Assembly: GCF_003614885.1 (NCBI RefSeq)
Contig: NZ_QZMS01000018.1
Coordinates: 19,887-83,886 of the forward strand
Source of the DNA: Photobacterium salinisoli
Lineage (GTDB): Bacteria; Pseudomonadota; Gammaproteobacteria; Enterobacterales; Vibrionaceae
Direction: 5' to 3'
Length of the DNA stretch: 64,000 bases
Both the position numbers and the translations under genes were made by a program. This document shows positions 48,746 to 58,035 of this stretch, piece after piece. The notes under the pieces are model-generated. The model searched no databases. It had not been told where the DNA came from and saw nothing but the letters and a program-made list of their open reading frames with translations. Position 1 is the stretch's first letter. Every line of letters starts with the position of its first letter.

Positions 48746-49612
48746 CTATTTAGAGCGCTTGTGCTGATAGAGCTGGCGATCTGCCCGCTCTAATAAACTG
48801 ACCGGCGTATCACCTCGCCGGTAAGGGGTCGCGCCAATTGAGGTGCCAATGTCGAGGCTGCGCAGGGTATGGTCCTGATCGATACGTGTCATGACGCGGT
48901 GAATGACCTTGCGTGCAGACTGTTCAGAAGCCGGCTGCAGCAACAGGACAAATTCGTCTCCGCCCATGCGGTAACATCGGTCTGAGGTGCGAACCGATTG
49001 TTTCAGAATCGACGAAAAACGGCGGATAACGTTATCGCCATCCAGATGACCATATTTATCGTTAACCTGCTTAAAGTTATCCAGATCAAACAATAAGAGC
49101 ACCAGGCCAACCTGACGGCGCTCACTCATGGCGATGGCATGCAGTATGTCCTGATCCAGACAACTGCGGTTGCGCAGGCCGGACAGGTGATCCCGCATCG
49201 CCATTTCTTTGATCCGGCGATATTCTATCGCACTGAATAACGGGCCGGCCAGCAGCCTGTGGTAGGTGTGGAGAAGGTTAATTTCATCCTGATCCAGGGC
49301 ATATGGTGTGTCGTACTGGATCTCCCCCAGAGAGTGATCGGCATACCGCAGGGCAAAGCACTGGCGGTTGTCTGTTCCCTGGCCGTGGCGTATCAGGGTA
49401 GTGGTGGTTTCATGGCGCCACAGCATACGACTGATATCAATCTGTTTCTCAACTTCCAGTGCAAACATTTCCAGCAGCACAGACAACTCAGGCTTGCCCT
49501 GCATTTTTTGCAGGATAAGCAAGCGCTGATCCGCACCCAGCGGCTTGGCGCGGGTCCGGCTGATGTCAGTTTGCTTTTTGTGCCAGATAATGGGATCCAT
49601 GACTAATATCAT
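48746..49612 (-). CDS. Diguanylate cyclase with intact GGDEF motif and I-site
   Basis: A 288-residue soluble protein. The N-terminal 125 residues form an unassigned sensory-like region. The C-terminal domain has all catalytic features: LLFDLDNFKQVNDKYGHLDGD for metal and GTP, and MGGDEFVLLL. RTSD lies five residues before GGDEF and fits the RxxD inhibitory I-site. It should make c-di-GMP with product inhibition. The start may be ATG 49612 or 49600; neither has a strong ribosome binding site. It lies downstream of the patatin gene on the same strand. Confidence 0.9.
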   Translation of the reverse strand: MILVMDPIIWHKKQTDISRTRAKPLGADQRLLILQKMQGKPELSVLLEMFALEVEKQIDISRMLWRHETTTTLIRHGQGTDNRQCFALRYADHSLGEIQYDTPYALDQDEINLLHTYHRLLAGPLFSAIEYRRIKEMAMRDHLSGLRNRSCLDQDILHAIAMSERRQVGLVLLLFDLDNFKQVNDKYGHLDGDNVIRRFSSILKQSVRTSDRCYRMGGDEFVLLLQPASEQSARKVIHRVMTRIDQDHTLRSLDIGTSIGATPYRRGDTPVSLLERADRQLYQHKRSK

Positions 49613-49693
49613 TGATAAGCAAGGTTTTTAATATATGAGATTTTGGAACCAGATCAATAGAAAATGGAATGAAATGAAAATCTCCCATCGTTT

Positions 49694-50818
49694 TTATTCT
49701 AAAAACGAACGTAGCTCACTTTCTTTCTCCTGGGCATCTAAATAGCCGAGATTAATCAGTGCGTGTATGTAATTGGGTTCGAAAAGTATATAGCTGGTAA
49801 GGGCGGCATCGTCTTTAGGACTGATCCCTAATAGGCGCATCAGAGAGCGGGCCGCCAGCGGCATATGGTGATAGAAAGCCTGGGCCAGAGGCTCAAACGA
49901 CTGGCTCGGATACAAATGCAGGGTATCAACCGATTTAACCGCCATTTTACGTCTTTCGTTCTCAGGCAGCTTACTGAGCAACGTATTGGTGTATTCCAGA
50001 TGTTCCAGCTCAGCGGCCATGGTATCACTGAAAATGGTATCCATCAGATGACCGGTCAACATGCCCACGCCAGGGGCCTGTGTGGGGTCTTGCGGCCGCA
50101 ATCTTTGATTGATCAAATCAATGATCATAATTTTGTCGGCGCCCATTTTCATGGAAGGACGCAAAGGCGTCAGTTGGTTAATCGATCCGTCGCCATAATA
50201 TGCCTGTCCAATCCGGCTGGCCGGGAATACAAAAGGGATGGCCGATGAGGCGAGCAGGTGCTCTGTAGTAATAAGAGACCGGCGTCCTTTGGATTTCGAG
50301 TCTGTCCAGGGCGTCATATTCTGTTGCCCCTGAAAAAAGCTGACCGTTTTCCCGCTTTTATAGCTTGAGGCCGTAATGGATATACCGTGCAGATTGCCCG
50401 CCAGGATCTGCTGTTCCAGTCGGCCGTAATTATTGACCTGATTAAGCAGCTGACGCAGTGGCCGATTGTCCAGTAACCCGAATGGCGGTCTGGGGTGATG
50501 ACCGGCCCGCAGCCTTGCCAGCAGTTGATGTGATAAATGCTGAGTGATGCCCAAACTGCTGGAGCGGAATACCCGTCTGCTGTGCAGGCGCGCCCAGATC
50601 CATTCCAGTTTTTTTACACCTAATCGAAAACAGGATGCATAGCAGGCAATCGCAGTGGCGTTAATCGCACCGGCAGAGGTGCCACTGTAGATGGCAAAAG
50701 GGCTGTGATGGTTACGGGGATACCACTCAGAAATCGCTTTCAGCACCCCAACCTGATAGGCCGCTCTGGCACCACCACCGGAAAGCAGGAGACTGATTTT
50801 TGGCTTTTCCTTGCCCAT
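49694..50818 (-). CDS. Patatin-like phospholipase
   Basis: A 374-residue serine hydrolase of the patatin/RssA type. The oxyanion-hole glycines are in SLLLSGGGARAAYQVGVL, the nucleophile is in YSGTSAGAINA (GxSxG) and the catalytic Asp is probably in YYGDGSINQLTP (DG dyad), so the Ser-Asp dyad is complete. No signal peptide is seen; it is likely cytoplasmic and may act on membrane phospholipids. ATG 50818 is chosen; a TTG at 50836 is in frame. An operator-like palindrome lies over its probable promoter. Confidence 0.88.
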   Translation of the reverse strand: MGKEKPKISLLLSGGGARAAYQVGVLKAISEWYPRNHHSPFAIYSGTSAGAINATAIACYASCFRLGVKKLEWIWARLHSRRVFRSSSLGITQHLSHQLLARLRAGHHPRPPFGLLDNRPLRQLLNQVNNYGRLEQQILAGNLHGISITASSYKSGKTVSFFQGQQNMTPWTDSKSKGRRSLITTEHLLASSAIPFVFPASRIGQAYYGDGSINQLTPLRPSMKMGADKIMIIDLINQRLRPQDPTQAPGVGMLTGHLMDTIFSDTMAAELEHLEYTNTLLSKLPENERRKMAVKSVDTLHLYPSQSFEPLAQAFYHHMPLAARSLMRLLGISPKDDAALTSYILFEPNYIHALINLGYLDAQEKESELRSFLE

Positions 50819-50881
50819 GCAAAACGTTCCACTCAAGATACTAAACAGATGCGACAGAGACTGGTGGCGTCTAGTCTAGTG

Positions 50882-50915
50882 ATAATACTCAGTTTATTTG
50901 TAATTTAAACTGAGT
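50882..50915 (-). promoter_or_regulatory. Palindrome over the probable patatin promoter
   Basis: ACTCAGTTTA (50887-50896) and TAAACTGAGT (50906-50915) form a perfect 10-bp inverted repeat with a 9-bp A/T spacer. On the minus strand the repeat runs directly into a TATTAT -10-like element (50882-50887), and the expected -35 position falls inside it. This is the layout of a repressor operator; the regulator is unknown. Confidence 0.45.
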
Positions 50916-50934
50916 AACTGTGGCACAGACACAA

Positions 50935-50958
50935 AAAAGCCTCCGTCCGGAGGCTTTT
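50935..50958 (-). terminator. proS terminator
   Basis: AAAAGCCTCCG and CGGAGGCTTTT form an 11-bp stem around GA (minus strand), with further Ts after it. It lies just after the proS stop. Confidence 0.9.
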
Positions 50959-50988
50959 CTTTAATATCACAGGTTAATCAGCAAAGGC

Positions 50989-52704
50989 TTAAGCCAGCTT
51001 CTGCTTGATGAAATCTGCAATGCTGCCTACGGCGACAGGCTCTTTCGTACCTGTACGGCGCTCTTTGTATTCAACTTCGCCGTTTTTCAGACTGCGATCG
51101 CCGATCACCACGGTATGTGGTACGCCGATCAGTTCCATGTCGGCAAACATGACACCTGGACGTTCTTTTCGATCGTCAAACAGCACTTCAATACCGGCAG
51201 CAGTCAAATCTGCATACAGGGCTTCAGCCGCTTGCTGGACTTCTTCTGATTTGTGCATGTTCATCGGTACAATGGCCACCTGGAAAGGCGCAATGGCGTC
51301 TGGCCAGATAATGCCGTTTTCATCGTTGTTCTGTTCGATAGCTGCTGCGACCACACGGGTACAGCCAATGCCGTAACAACCCATTTCCATCACGGCCTGC
51401 TTGCCGTTGGCATCCAGCACTGTGGCGTTCATGGATGAAGAGTAGTTAGTGCCCAGCTGGAAAATATGGCCCACTTCGATACCGCGCTTAAGCAAGATAG
51501 TCCCTTTACCGCATGGGCTTGGGTCACCTTCAACCACATTGCGCAGATCTTCGACACGACCCAGTTCCACGTCACGACCCCAGTTGATGCCAAAGTAGTG
51601 TTTGCCATCTATGTTGGCACCGGCACCGAAGTCGCTCATCACGGCAACGCTGCGGTCAACAATGAAAGTCGCGGGCAGATTGACAGGTCCCAGTGAGCCC
51701 GGGCCTGCATTCACAACGGCGCGGATTTCTTCTTCTGTCGCAAACTCCAGCGGTTTGGCAACGCAATCCAGGTTTTCCGCTTTTACTTCGTTCAGTTCAT
51801 GGTCGCCACGAACGATCAGGGCGATTAATTCGGCTTCTGATTCTTCAGAGGCTTTCACGAACAGCGTTTTAACGGTTTTCTCAATTGGCAGGCCAAATTG
51901 CTCAACCAGCTCAGCGATGGTTTTCGCATTCGGCGTATCAACCAGCTTCATTTCTTCTGCAGGCTCTGCACGTTCAGTGGCGGGTGCCAGCGCTTCGGCT
52001 TTTTCGATGTTGGCGGCGTATTCCGACTCGGTAGAGAAGGCAATCAGATCTTCGCCGCTTTCGGCCAGAACGTGGAACTCGTGTGAGCCGCTGCCACCAA
52101 TAGAACCTGTATCTGCCAGCACGGCACGGAAATCCAGCCCCATGCGGCTGAAGACGTTGCTGTAAGCACGGTACATGTCATTGTAAGTGTCTTGCAGGCT
52201 GTCTTTGTCCAAATGGAAAGAATAAGCATCTTTCATGATGAATTCGCGTGAGCGCATCACACCAAAACGGGGACGAACCTCATCACGGAACTTGGTCTGG
52301 ATCTGGTACAGGTTCAGCGGCAACTGCTTGTAGGATTTCACCTCATTACGCACGATGTCAGTGATCACTTCTTCGTGCGTCGGGCCCAGTACAAACGGTC
52401 GGTCGTGGCGGTCAGCAATTCGCAGCAGCTCAGGACCGAATTTGTCCCAGCGGCCAGTTTCCTGCCACAGTTCAGACGGCTGAACCACAGGCATCAGTGT
52501 TTCGACTGCACCGGCATTGTTCATTTCTTCACGAACAATGGTTTCGACCTTACGCAGGACACGCAGACCTGTAGGCAGCCAGGTGTACAAACCTGAGGCC
52601 AGCTTACGGATCATACCTGCACGTAGCATCAGCTGGTGGCTGATGACTTCTGCGTCGTTTGGAGTCTCCTTCAGGGTAGAAAGAAGATATTTACTGGTAC
52701 GCAT
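50989..52704 (-). CDS. proS: Prolyl-tRNA synthetase
   Basis: A class II aminoacyl-tRNA synthetase of the bacterial type, 571 residues. Motif 1 and 2 regions ([36 protein letters not shown] split as [12 protein letters not shown] and SREFIMKD) are followed by the INS editing domain (about residues 225-400), motif 3 ([17 protein letters not shown]) and the anticodon-binding domain. It stands alone with its own terminator. Confidence 0.97.
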   Translation of the reverse strand: MRTSKYLLSTLKETPNDAEVISHQLMLRAGMIRKLASGLYTWLPTGLRVLRKVETIVREEMNNAGAVETLMPVVQPSELWQETGRWDKFGPELLRIADRHDRPFVLGPTHEEVITDIVRNEVKSYKQLPLNLYQIQTKFRDEVRPRFGVMRSREFIMKDAYSFHLDKDSLQDTYNDMYRAYSNVFSRMGLDFRAVLADTGSIGGSGSHEFHVLAESGEDLIAFSTESEYAANIEKAEALAPATERAEPAEEMKLVDTPNAKTIAELVEQFGLPIEKTVKTLFVKASEESEAELIALIVRGDHELNEVKAENLDCVAKPLEFATEEEIRAVVNAGPGSLGPVNLPATFIVDRSVAVMSDFGAGANIDGKHYFGINWGRDVELGRVEDLRNVVEGDPSPCGKGTILLKRGIEVGHIFQLGTNYSSSMNATVLDANGKQAVMEMGCYGIGCTRVVAAAIEQNNDENGIIWPDAIAPFQVAIVPMNMHKSEEVQQAAEALYADLTAAGIEVLFDDRKERPGVMFADMELIGVPHTVVIGDRSLKNGEVEYKERRTGTKEPVAVGSIADFIKQKLA

Positions 52705-52855
52705 TGATGGTATCCGTTGGTAATTATGAGGATTAATATTGAGAGCAGTATATTAGCAGCGTATCGGCCTTTCGCCAAAGGGAACCCGAGGCTTATTGGC
52801 TGTCCGGTGACCTCAGTCACCGGAAAACAGGCTAAGTATAGTCTGTAGAGGCTGC

Positions 52856-53566
52856 TTACCCGGGGGCCACAATTTCTTCGACCAGAACTTTATCGTCTAC
52901 AAACCGGAAGCGTACGTTGTAATCAAACAATAATACGCCGTAGCCTTTGTCATCCGTTTTCCCTTTCTTGTAGGCCGGGCGGGGATCCTGCGCCAACACT
53001 TCTTCAATCACGGCCTGTTGATAGGCCGCGTCTTTGCCATCAAGTTGTGCCAGTGCTGCAGGGGTAAACTCCACCGGGAGCAGTTCAGGTGTCTCTGCGG
53101 CAAAGCCGCCGCTGGCATCCGGCAGGTTGTCGGAATAGGGAATATAGGGTTTGATGTCAATGACAGGCGTACCGTCAACCAAATCCACACCGGCCAGATC
53201 CAACAACACCTGACCTTTTTCCTGCCGCACGCCGAGCAGTTTAATTGCTGACATCCCTATGCCATTGGGACGAAAGGTGGCCCGACTGGCAAAGACGCCG
53301 ATGCGGTCATTACCGCCCAGTCTGGGCGGTCTCACGGTAGGTCGCCAGCCCGCAGACAGGTTCTGATCAAATAAAAACAGCAGCCACAGATGGCTGAACT
53401 GCTCTATGCCTCTGACTGCTTCCGGCGTGTTCGCATCGCCGCAAAGCACCAGGGTTGCTCTGGCACTGGGCACTAGGCCGGGCTGACGGGGAACGGAAAA
53501 TTTTTCTTTGTAGGGTGAGCGGAGAAAGCCAATGGGCTCAATCTGAAATTGTTGTTGGGCTGACAT
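52856..53566 (-). CDS. trmO: tRNA (N6-threonylcarbamoyladenosine(37)-N6)-methyltransferase TrmO
   Basis: Methylates t6A37 of tRNA-Thr(GGU) using SAM; formerly called TsaA or YaeB. The product is 236 residues, with the family motif ATFRPNGIGMSAIKLLGV and LAGVDLVDGTPVIDIKPYIP. In E. coli the gene lies near proS too. Together with tcdA it is a second t6A-related enzyme in this window. No signal beyond the ribosome binding site is seen in the 150 bases before proS. Confidence 0.95.
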   Translation of the reverse strand: MSAQQQFQIEPIGFLRSPYKEKFSVPRQPGLVPSARATLVLCGDANTPEAVRGIEQFSHLWLLFLFDQNLSAGWRPTVRPPRLGGNDRIGVFASRATFRPNGIGMSAIKLLGVRQEKGQVLLDLAGVDLVDGTPVIDIKPYIPYSDNLPDASGGFAAETPELLPVEFTPAALAQLDGKDAAYQQAVIEEVLAQDPRPAYKKGKTDDKGYGVLLFDYNVRFRFVDDKVLVEEIVAPG

Positions 53567-53664
53567 GATCTTTTCAGGCTGAATCAGAGATTTTCAGACC
53601 ATACCACAAGAGCTTGCTTTCGTGCCCGCTAAAAAATACTTGTTGATAATTACCACCAAGTGTT

Positions 53665-53681
53665 ATGTTATAATATAACAT
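53665..53681 (+). promoter_or_regulatory. Zur box upstream of rpmE2-rpmJ2
   Basis: ATGTTATAATATAACAT is a perfect palindrome matching the core of the gammaproteobacterial Zur box (GAAATGTTATANTATAACATTTC). It overlaps a TATAAT sequence 24 bases before the rpmE2 start. Zinc-loaded Zur would block the promoter; low zinc would release it. Confidence 0.88.
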
Positions 53682-53697
53682 TTATTGAGAGGTTCTT

Positions 53698-53949
53698 ATG
53701 AAAGCAGGCATTCATCCCGAATACCGTAAAGTGGTGTTTCACGACACCAGCGTAGACAAGTATTTCGTTGTCGGTTCAACATTGAAAACAGACAAAACCA
53801 TCACATGGGAAGACGGCAAAGAGTACCCGTATTTTTTACTGGATGTGTCTTCAGAGTCCCATCCGTTTTATACCGGTAAGCAGCGGGTCATTAAGACAGA
53901 AGGTCGGATGGCTAACTTTACTCGTCGTTTTGCGGCGTTTAGCAAATAA
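53698..53949 (+). CDS. rpmE2: 50S ribosomal protein L31 type B (zinc-independent)
   Basis: An alternative L31 of 83 residues without the CxxC zinc-binding cysteines of the housekeeping form (no Cys at all). It starts [18 protein letters not shown], the type B pattern (E. coli ykgM). It replaces zinc-binding L31 when zinc is scarce and so frees zinc. GAGAGG precedes the ATG. It is co-transcribed with rpmJ2, nine bases downstream, behind a Zur box. Confidence 0.95.
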   Translation: MKAGIHPEYRKVVFHDTSVDKYFVVGSTLKTDKTITWEDGKEYPYFLLDVSSESHPFYTGKQRVIKTEGRMANFTRRFAAFSK

Positions 53950-53958
53950 GGAAGAAAA

Positions 53959-54102
53959 ATGAAGGTATTAAGCTCACTTAAAAGCGCCAAACAGCGTCAC
54001 CGGGATTGTCAGGTGGTCAAGCGACGTGGCCGCATCTACGTGATTTGTAAATCCAATCCACGCTTTAAGGCGGTACAGGGTACGGTGAAAAAGAAGAAGT
54101 AA
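53959..54102 (+). CDS. rpmJ2: 50S ribosomal protein L36 type B (zinc-independent)
   Basis: A 47-residue basic protein starting [20 protein letters not shown] and ending in KKKK, matching E. coli YkgO. The two Cys are spaced too far apart (residues 17 and 31) for the classic L36 zinc finger and the other ligands are missing. AAGGAAG precedes the ATG. It forms a zinc-starvation ribosomal protein operon with rpmE2. Confidence 0.93.
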   Translation: MKVLSSLKSAKQRHRDCQVVKRRGRIYVICKSNPRFKAVQGTVKKKK

Positions 54103-54146
54103 ATGATCGGGCTGTTTGACCGTTTCCCTGTTCCCCCCTGAACAAA

Positions 54147-54170
54147 AAAAGCCCCTTTGCAGGGGCTTTT
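54147..54170. terminator. Bidirectional terminator between rpmJ2 and metQ
   Basis: AAAAGCCCCT and AGGGGCTTTT form a 10-bp stem with loop TTGC; A-runs and T-runs on both sides suit both converging transcripts. Confidence 0.9.
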
Positions 54171-54206
54171 GATATGTTATCTGGCTGATGTGACGAGGCG
54201 GATGAA

Positions 54207-55031
54207 TTACCAGCCTTTAACGATGCCACCTTTGAAGATCTCCATCGCTGCATCGTTTACGGCGTCAGACTGGTATGCCTTGATAAACGTCTGTACGTTT
54301 TCGGCATTCACGTTATCTTCACGGGCAACAATCAGGTTCACATAAGGTGATTCTTTGCCTTCGACAAAGATACCGTCATGATCAGGTGACAGGTCGATAG
54401 TGCTGGCATAGGTGTTGTTGATAATGGCCAGTTTGACATCGTCCAGAGAACGCGGCAGCTGCGGCGCTTCCAGCTCAACAATCTCCAGGTTCTTTGGATT
54501 TTCAACGATATCCAGCACAGTGGCTGTCAGGCCTGCGCCTTCTTTGAGTTTGATCAGGCCTTGTTGTTGCAGCAGCAGCAGTGAGCGACCCAGGTTGGTT
54601 GGATCGTTTGGTACTGCGATCTGATCACCATCTTGCAGTTCTTCGATAGAAGCGATTTTGCTTGAGTAGGCTGCAATCGGGTAAACAAAGGTGTTACCGG
54701 CAATCGCGAACTTGTAGCCACGGTCTTTAATTTGCTGATCCAGATAAGGTTTATGCTGGAAAGCGTTAACGTCGATTGAGCCTTCTTCCAGGGCCGCGTT
54801 TGGCGACACATAGTCGGTGAAAGTGATCAGCTCAACGTCCAGACCATATTTGTCTTTGGCTTCTTTAGCGGCCACTTCAGCTACCTGCGCTTCAGCACCG
54901 GCCATCACACCCACTTTGATTTTGCTGTTGTCAACGGCAGCGGTTGGTTCTTGTTTCTCACCACAGCCAGTCAGTGCCAGAGCTGATGCCAGACCCGCGA
55001 CTGCAAAGAAATGTTTAATATTCAGAGCCAT
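54207..55031 (-). CDS. metQ: Methionine-binding lipoprotein MetQ
   Basis: The periplasmic substrate-binding lipoprotein of the MetNIQ importer (NlpA family), 274 residues. The signal sequence ends in the lipobox ALTGCGEKQ. The mature part carries the family pattern VGVMAGAEAQVAEVAAKEAK and LITFTDYVSPNAALEEGSID. AGGAGAAGT precedes the ATG. It is the last gene of the metN-metI-metQ operon. Confidence 0.96.
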   Translation of the reverse strand: MALNIKHFFAVAGLASALALTGCGEKQEPTAAVDNSKIKVGVMAGAEAQVAEVAAKEAKDKYGLDVELITFTDYVSPNAALEEGSIDVNAFQHKPYLDQQIKDRGYKFAIAGNTFVYPIAAYSSKIASIEELQDGDQIAVPNDPTNLGRSLLLLQQQGLIKLKEGAGLTATVLDIVENPKNLEIVELEAPQLPRSLDDVKLAIINNTYASTIDLSPDHDGIFVEGKESPYVNLIVAREDNVNAENVQTFIKAYQSDAVNDAAMEIFKGGIVKGW

Positions 55032-55154
55032 TGTACTTCTCCTATTGTTCAGGGAATCCCTGTACTTTGTTGTCGTTGTATTTCTGTAACTTATCGGTTT
55101 CGCCAGAAAGCCATGTCCGGCGAATGTGAGTTTTCTGTTGTGTTACCGTCAAAC

Positions 55155-55841
55155 TTATCTGTGATCGACGCGGCGGACCAGATGATCCCCGGCGGACTGG
55201 ATCAATTGTACTAGCACGACCAGCATGATCACGGTGATCATCATGACAGTGCCGTCAAAGCGCTGATAACCATAGCGAATACCGACATCGCCCAAACCAC
55301 CACCGCCGACCGTACCTGCCATGGCCGAGTAGCTGACCAGAGTGACCAGAGTAATGGTGACGGCATTGATAATGCCCGGCAGTGCTTCTGGCAGCAGCAC
55401 CTTGCGAATGATTTGTACAGGCGTGGCTCCCATAGCCTGCGCTGCTTCAACCAGGCCGCTGGGCACTTCGAGCAGTGCGCCTTCCACCAGACGAGCGATA
55501 AAGGGAATAGCGCCGACTGTCAGTGGCACTATGGCCGCCGCAGTACCGATAGAGCTGCCTACCACAAAGCGGGTGAACGGAATAATGGCCACCAGCAGAA
55601 TGATGAATGGGATGGAGCGGCCGATATTGACGACACCACCCAGCACTTTATTGAATCCCGGATTGGCCAGCAGGCCGTTGGGTTTGGTCAGGTGCAGGGC
55701 GACACCAACAGGTATACCGATGGCAAAACCAATCAGGCCGGATGCGAATACCATCATCAGTGTTTCGCCTAAAGCGTCAGTCAGCAGACCAATCAGGCGT
55801 TCGTTGGTTTGCCACCAGGTGGCGATAGAATCAAGCAACAT
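55155..55841 (-). CDS. metI: Methionine ABC transporter permease MetI
   Basis: An inner-membrane permease of 228 residues with about five membrane helices and the ABC-contact EAA-type loop ([20 protein letters not shown] split as [11 protein letters not shown] and [13 protein letters not shown]). It overlaps metN by 11 bases. 123 bases separate it from metQ, with no clear signal. Confidence 0.96.
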   Translation of the reverse strand: MLLDSIATWWQTNERLIGLLTDALGETLMMVFASGLIGFAIGIPVGVALHLTKPNGLLANPGFNKVLGGVVNIGRSIPFIILLVAIIPFTRFVVGSSIGTAAAIVPLTVGAIPFIARLVEGALLEVPSGLVEAAQAMGATPVQIIRKVLLPEALPGIINAVTITLVTLVSYSAMAGTVGGGGLGDVGIRYGYQRFDGTVMMITVIMLVVLVQLIQSAGDHLVRRVDHR

Positions 55842-56865
55842 AACCCAGCACCTCTACATTTACTTTGTGTTCGCGAAGGAAAGCGATGGTTTGTTGTGTC
55901 GCTTCTTCAGAGCCAAAAAATTCCGCCAGCATCAGGCCGAACTTCACACCGCCGGCATAATCCATGTCGGCACTTAGAATGTTGGCATCAATACCGAACT
56001 GGCGGGATGCCTGACTGAGCAGTGGTGCATCCACCGAAGCGCCGGTGAACTCCAGCCGTATCAGAGGATAGTTGGTTGCTGTACGCTCGGTTTCCAGGCG
56101 TGCTTTATAATCTTCCGGTATCGACAAATCTAAAGTGGAACGGATAAATTCACGTGCCAGTTCTGTTTTTGGATGGGCAAAGATATCTCCCACCGGCCCT
56201 TTTTCAACCAGTTCGCCGTTGCCTATGATGGCCACTTCTGAGCAGATGCTTTTCACCACGTTCATTTCATGGGTGATCAGCAAAATTGTCAGATTCAGCT
56301 TATTATTGATTTCTTTCAGTAACTCAAGAATGGACTGGGTGGTCGCCGGATCCAGTGCGCTGGTGGCTTCGTCACACAGCAGGACTTTAGGATCAGAGGC
56401 CAGAGCACGGGCAATTGCCACACGCTGTTTTTGTCCGCCGCTGAGATTAGACGGGTAGGACTGGTGCTTGTCTGCCAACCCAACCAGATTGAGTAATTCA
56501 GTCACTTTGCGTTTGATTTCCGCTTTTTCCGTGCCGGCCAGTTCCAGCGGCAGCGCGACGTTGTCGAACACGGTACGAGACGAGAGCAGGTTAAAGTGCT
56601 GGAAAATCATGCCGATTTTACGGCGAGCCAGTGTCAACTCCTGATTTGAGAGTTGAGTTAGGTCAATACCGTCAACAATGATGTGCCCTGAGGTCGGCTT
56701 CTCCAGCAGGTTAACGCAACGTATCAGGGTACTTTTTCCCGCACCGGACGCACCGATGACACCAAAAATGGTGCCTTGCGCTATGTTGAGGTTGATATCG
56801 CGTAAGGCGTGGATGTCTTTATCCCCGACTTTGAAGATTTTATTGACCCTGTTGATCTCTATCAT
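55831..56865 (-). CDS. metN: Methionine ABC transporter ATP-binding protein MetN
   Basis: The ATPase of the methionine importer, 344 residues. Walker [16 protein letters not shown], signature [14 protein letters not shown], Walker [13 protein letters not shown], then the C-terminal NIL domain (about residues 265-340) that senses internal methionine and inhibits transport. ATG 56865 gives the family start [11 protein letters not shown]; 18 extra codons to 56919 are rejected. Confidence 0.96.
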   Translation of the reverse strand: MIEINRVNKIFKVGDKDIHALRDINLNIAQGTIFGVIGASGAGKSTLIRCVNLLEKPTSGHIIVDGIDLTQLSNQELTLARRKIGMIFQHFNLLSSRTVFDNVALPLELAGTEKAEIKRKVTELLNLVGLADKHQSYPSNLSGGQKQRVAIARALASDPKVLLCDEATSALDPATTQSILELLKEINNKLNLTILLITHEMNVVKSICSEVAIIGNGELVEKGPVGDIFAHPKTELAREFIRSTLDLSIPEDYKARLETERTATNYPLIRLEFTGASVDAPLLSQASRQFGIDANILSADMDYAGGVKFGLMLAEFFGSEEATQQTIAFLREHKVNVEVLGYVA

Positions 56866-57032
56866 GCTGTGTCCTGCTACTGCTTTTTTTAACTTGCTCG
56901 CTGTGTTGTAAACCAGCATAGCTTTATGGTCGTAATTTCGCCTGTATTAGTATTTTTGTGTGTGGTTTAAGCGATAGACCTTGTCATCTTCTTGTGTTTT
57001 CGGAATTTTTCCGTGTCATCTGTTGTTGGATG

Positions 57033-57086
57033 CTAGGGTGTCTAGATGGCTAAGTCAATAGATATTTTTACGTCTAGATGGCCAAA
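57033..57086. promoter_or_regulatory. MetJ-type met boxes upstream of metN
   Basis: GTCTAGATGGC occurs twice, at 57040-57050 and 57072-57082. Each copy covers a tandem pair of 8-mers that match the met box AGACGTCT at five or six of eight positions (GGGTGTCT-AGATGGCT and TTACGTCT-AGATGGCC). MetJ with S-adenosylmethionine binds such tandem arrays and represses met genes, and metNIQ is a known MetJ target. The region 56866-57208 between metN and gmhB holds these boxes and nothing else I recognise. Confidence 0.7.
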
Positions 57087-57208
57087 TGAGAAAATTCTGA
57101 TATTAAGCCGGAAAAGTGTCAGTCGGTCTGCCCGAGGATAAAGAGATGATTCCGCGTGTCAGCCATGCCATAATTTAGCGAATTTGATTTCTATCTTTAG
57201 GTGATCGC

Positions 57209-57766
57209 TTGGCTAAGCCTGCTGTGTTTATTGATCGTGACGGCGTCATTAACGTTGATCACGGCTATGTCCATACTGTCGACGACTTTGAATATATCGA
57301 AGGGGTGTTTGACGCCTGCAAGAAACTGAAAGAGCAGGGCTACCTTCTGGTGCTGGTGACCAATCAGGCCGGTATTGCCAGAGGCATGTATACCGAAGAC
57401 GAATTCCTGACACTGACAGAGTGGATGGACTGGAATTTTGTCGATAACGGTGTCGAATTTGACGGCATCTATTACTGTCCGCATCACCCGACAGAAGGAA
57501 AAGGCGACTATCTGCAGGATTGTGATTGCCGCAAGCCAAAGCCAGGAATGTTTATTTCAGCCCGGGATTTCCTGAAAATCGATATGGCTCGCTCTGTGAT
57601 GATTGGCGATAAAACCGATGATATGACAGCGGCGAAAGCGGCTGAAGTCGGTACCAGAATTCTGGTGCGTACCGGTAAGCCAGTCACTCAGGAAGGGGAG
57701 GCACTGGCATCGGTTGTGCTCGACAGCGTCGCGGATGTACCGGCCTGGCTAGCCGCCAACAAATAG
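57209..57766 (+). CDS. gmhB: D-glycero-beta-D-manno-heptose 1,7-bisphosphate 7-phosphatase
   Basis: An HAD-superfamily phosphatase in ADP-heptose synthesis for the LPS inner core. The product is 185 residues, with the nucleophile motif [10 protein letters not shown], the zinc-binding loop [12 protein letters not shown] and [10 protein letters not shown], and [12 protein letters not shown]. The start is TTG with AGGTGA upstream. It is divergent from metNIQ, the order seen in E. coli next to an rRNA operon. Confidence 0.96.
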   Translation: MAKPAVFIDRDGVINVDHGYVHTVDDFEYIEGVFDACKKLKEQGYLLVLVTNQAGIARGMYTEDEFLTLTEWMDWNFVDNGVEFDGIYYCPHHPTEGKGDYLQDCDCRKPKPGMFISARDFLKIDMARSVMIGDKTDDMTAAKAAEVGTRILVRTGKPVTQEGEALASVVLDSVADVPAWLAANK

Positions 57767-57787
57767 TTATCCGGCACTGCAACGTTC

Positions 57788-57826
57788 AAAAAAAACAGAC
57801 ACGCTCAAAACGTGTCTGTTTTTTTA
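57788..57826 (+). terminator. gmhB terminator
   Basis: AACAGACACG and CGTGTCTGTT form a 10-bp stem extended by A-runs and T-runs on both sides, so it is strong and may be bidirectional. The following 209 bases up to the transporter operon contain a possible TATACT -10 element (57983-57988) with no clear -35. Confidence 0.9.
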
Positions 57827-58035
57827 TATCCTGAGATTGATCACCCGATGGCCTGCCTGATGGGCAAGACTATCAGGACAGTATTTTCCCTCTGACGCAA
57901 GGGTAAATATAACCTCATGTTTTTATTGTCAAATAGTGAGCTGTCTGCTGTTTGGTTCATCATTAGTCATTCAATCAACTGCTATACTCACTACACCAAG
58001 GAACAGGATGACAATGACAGGAGTCATTTAGCTTA

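Noticed and set aside
49694..50818. CBASS-type anti-phage system (patatin effector plus cyclase)
   Set aside because: The neighbouring cyclase is a GGDEF diguanylate cyclase, not a CD-NTase, and no Cap2/Cap3 or other defence genes are present.
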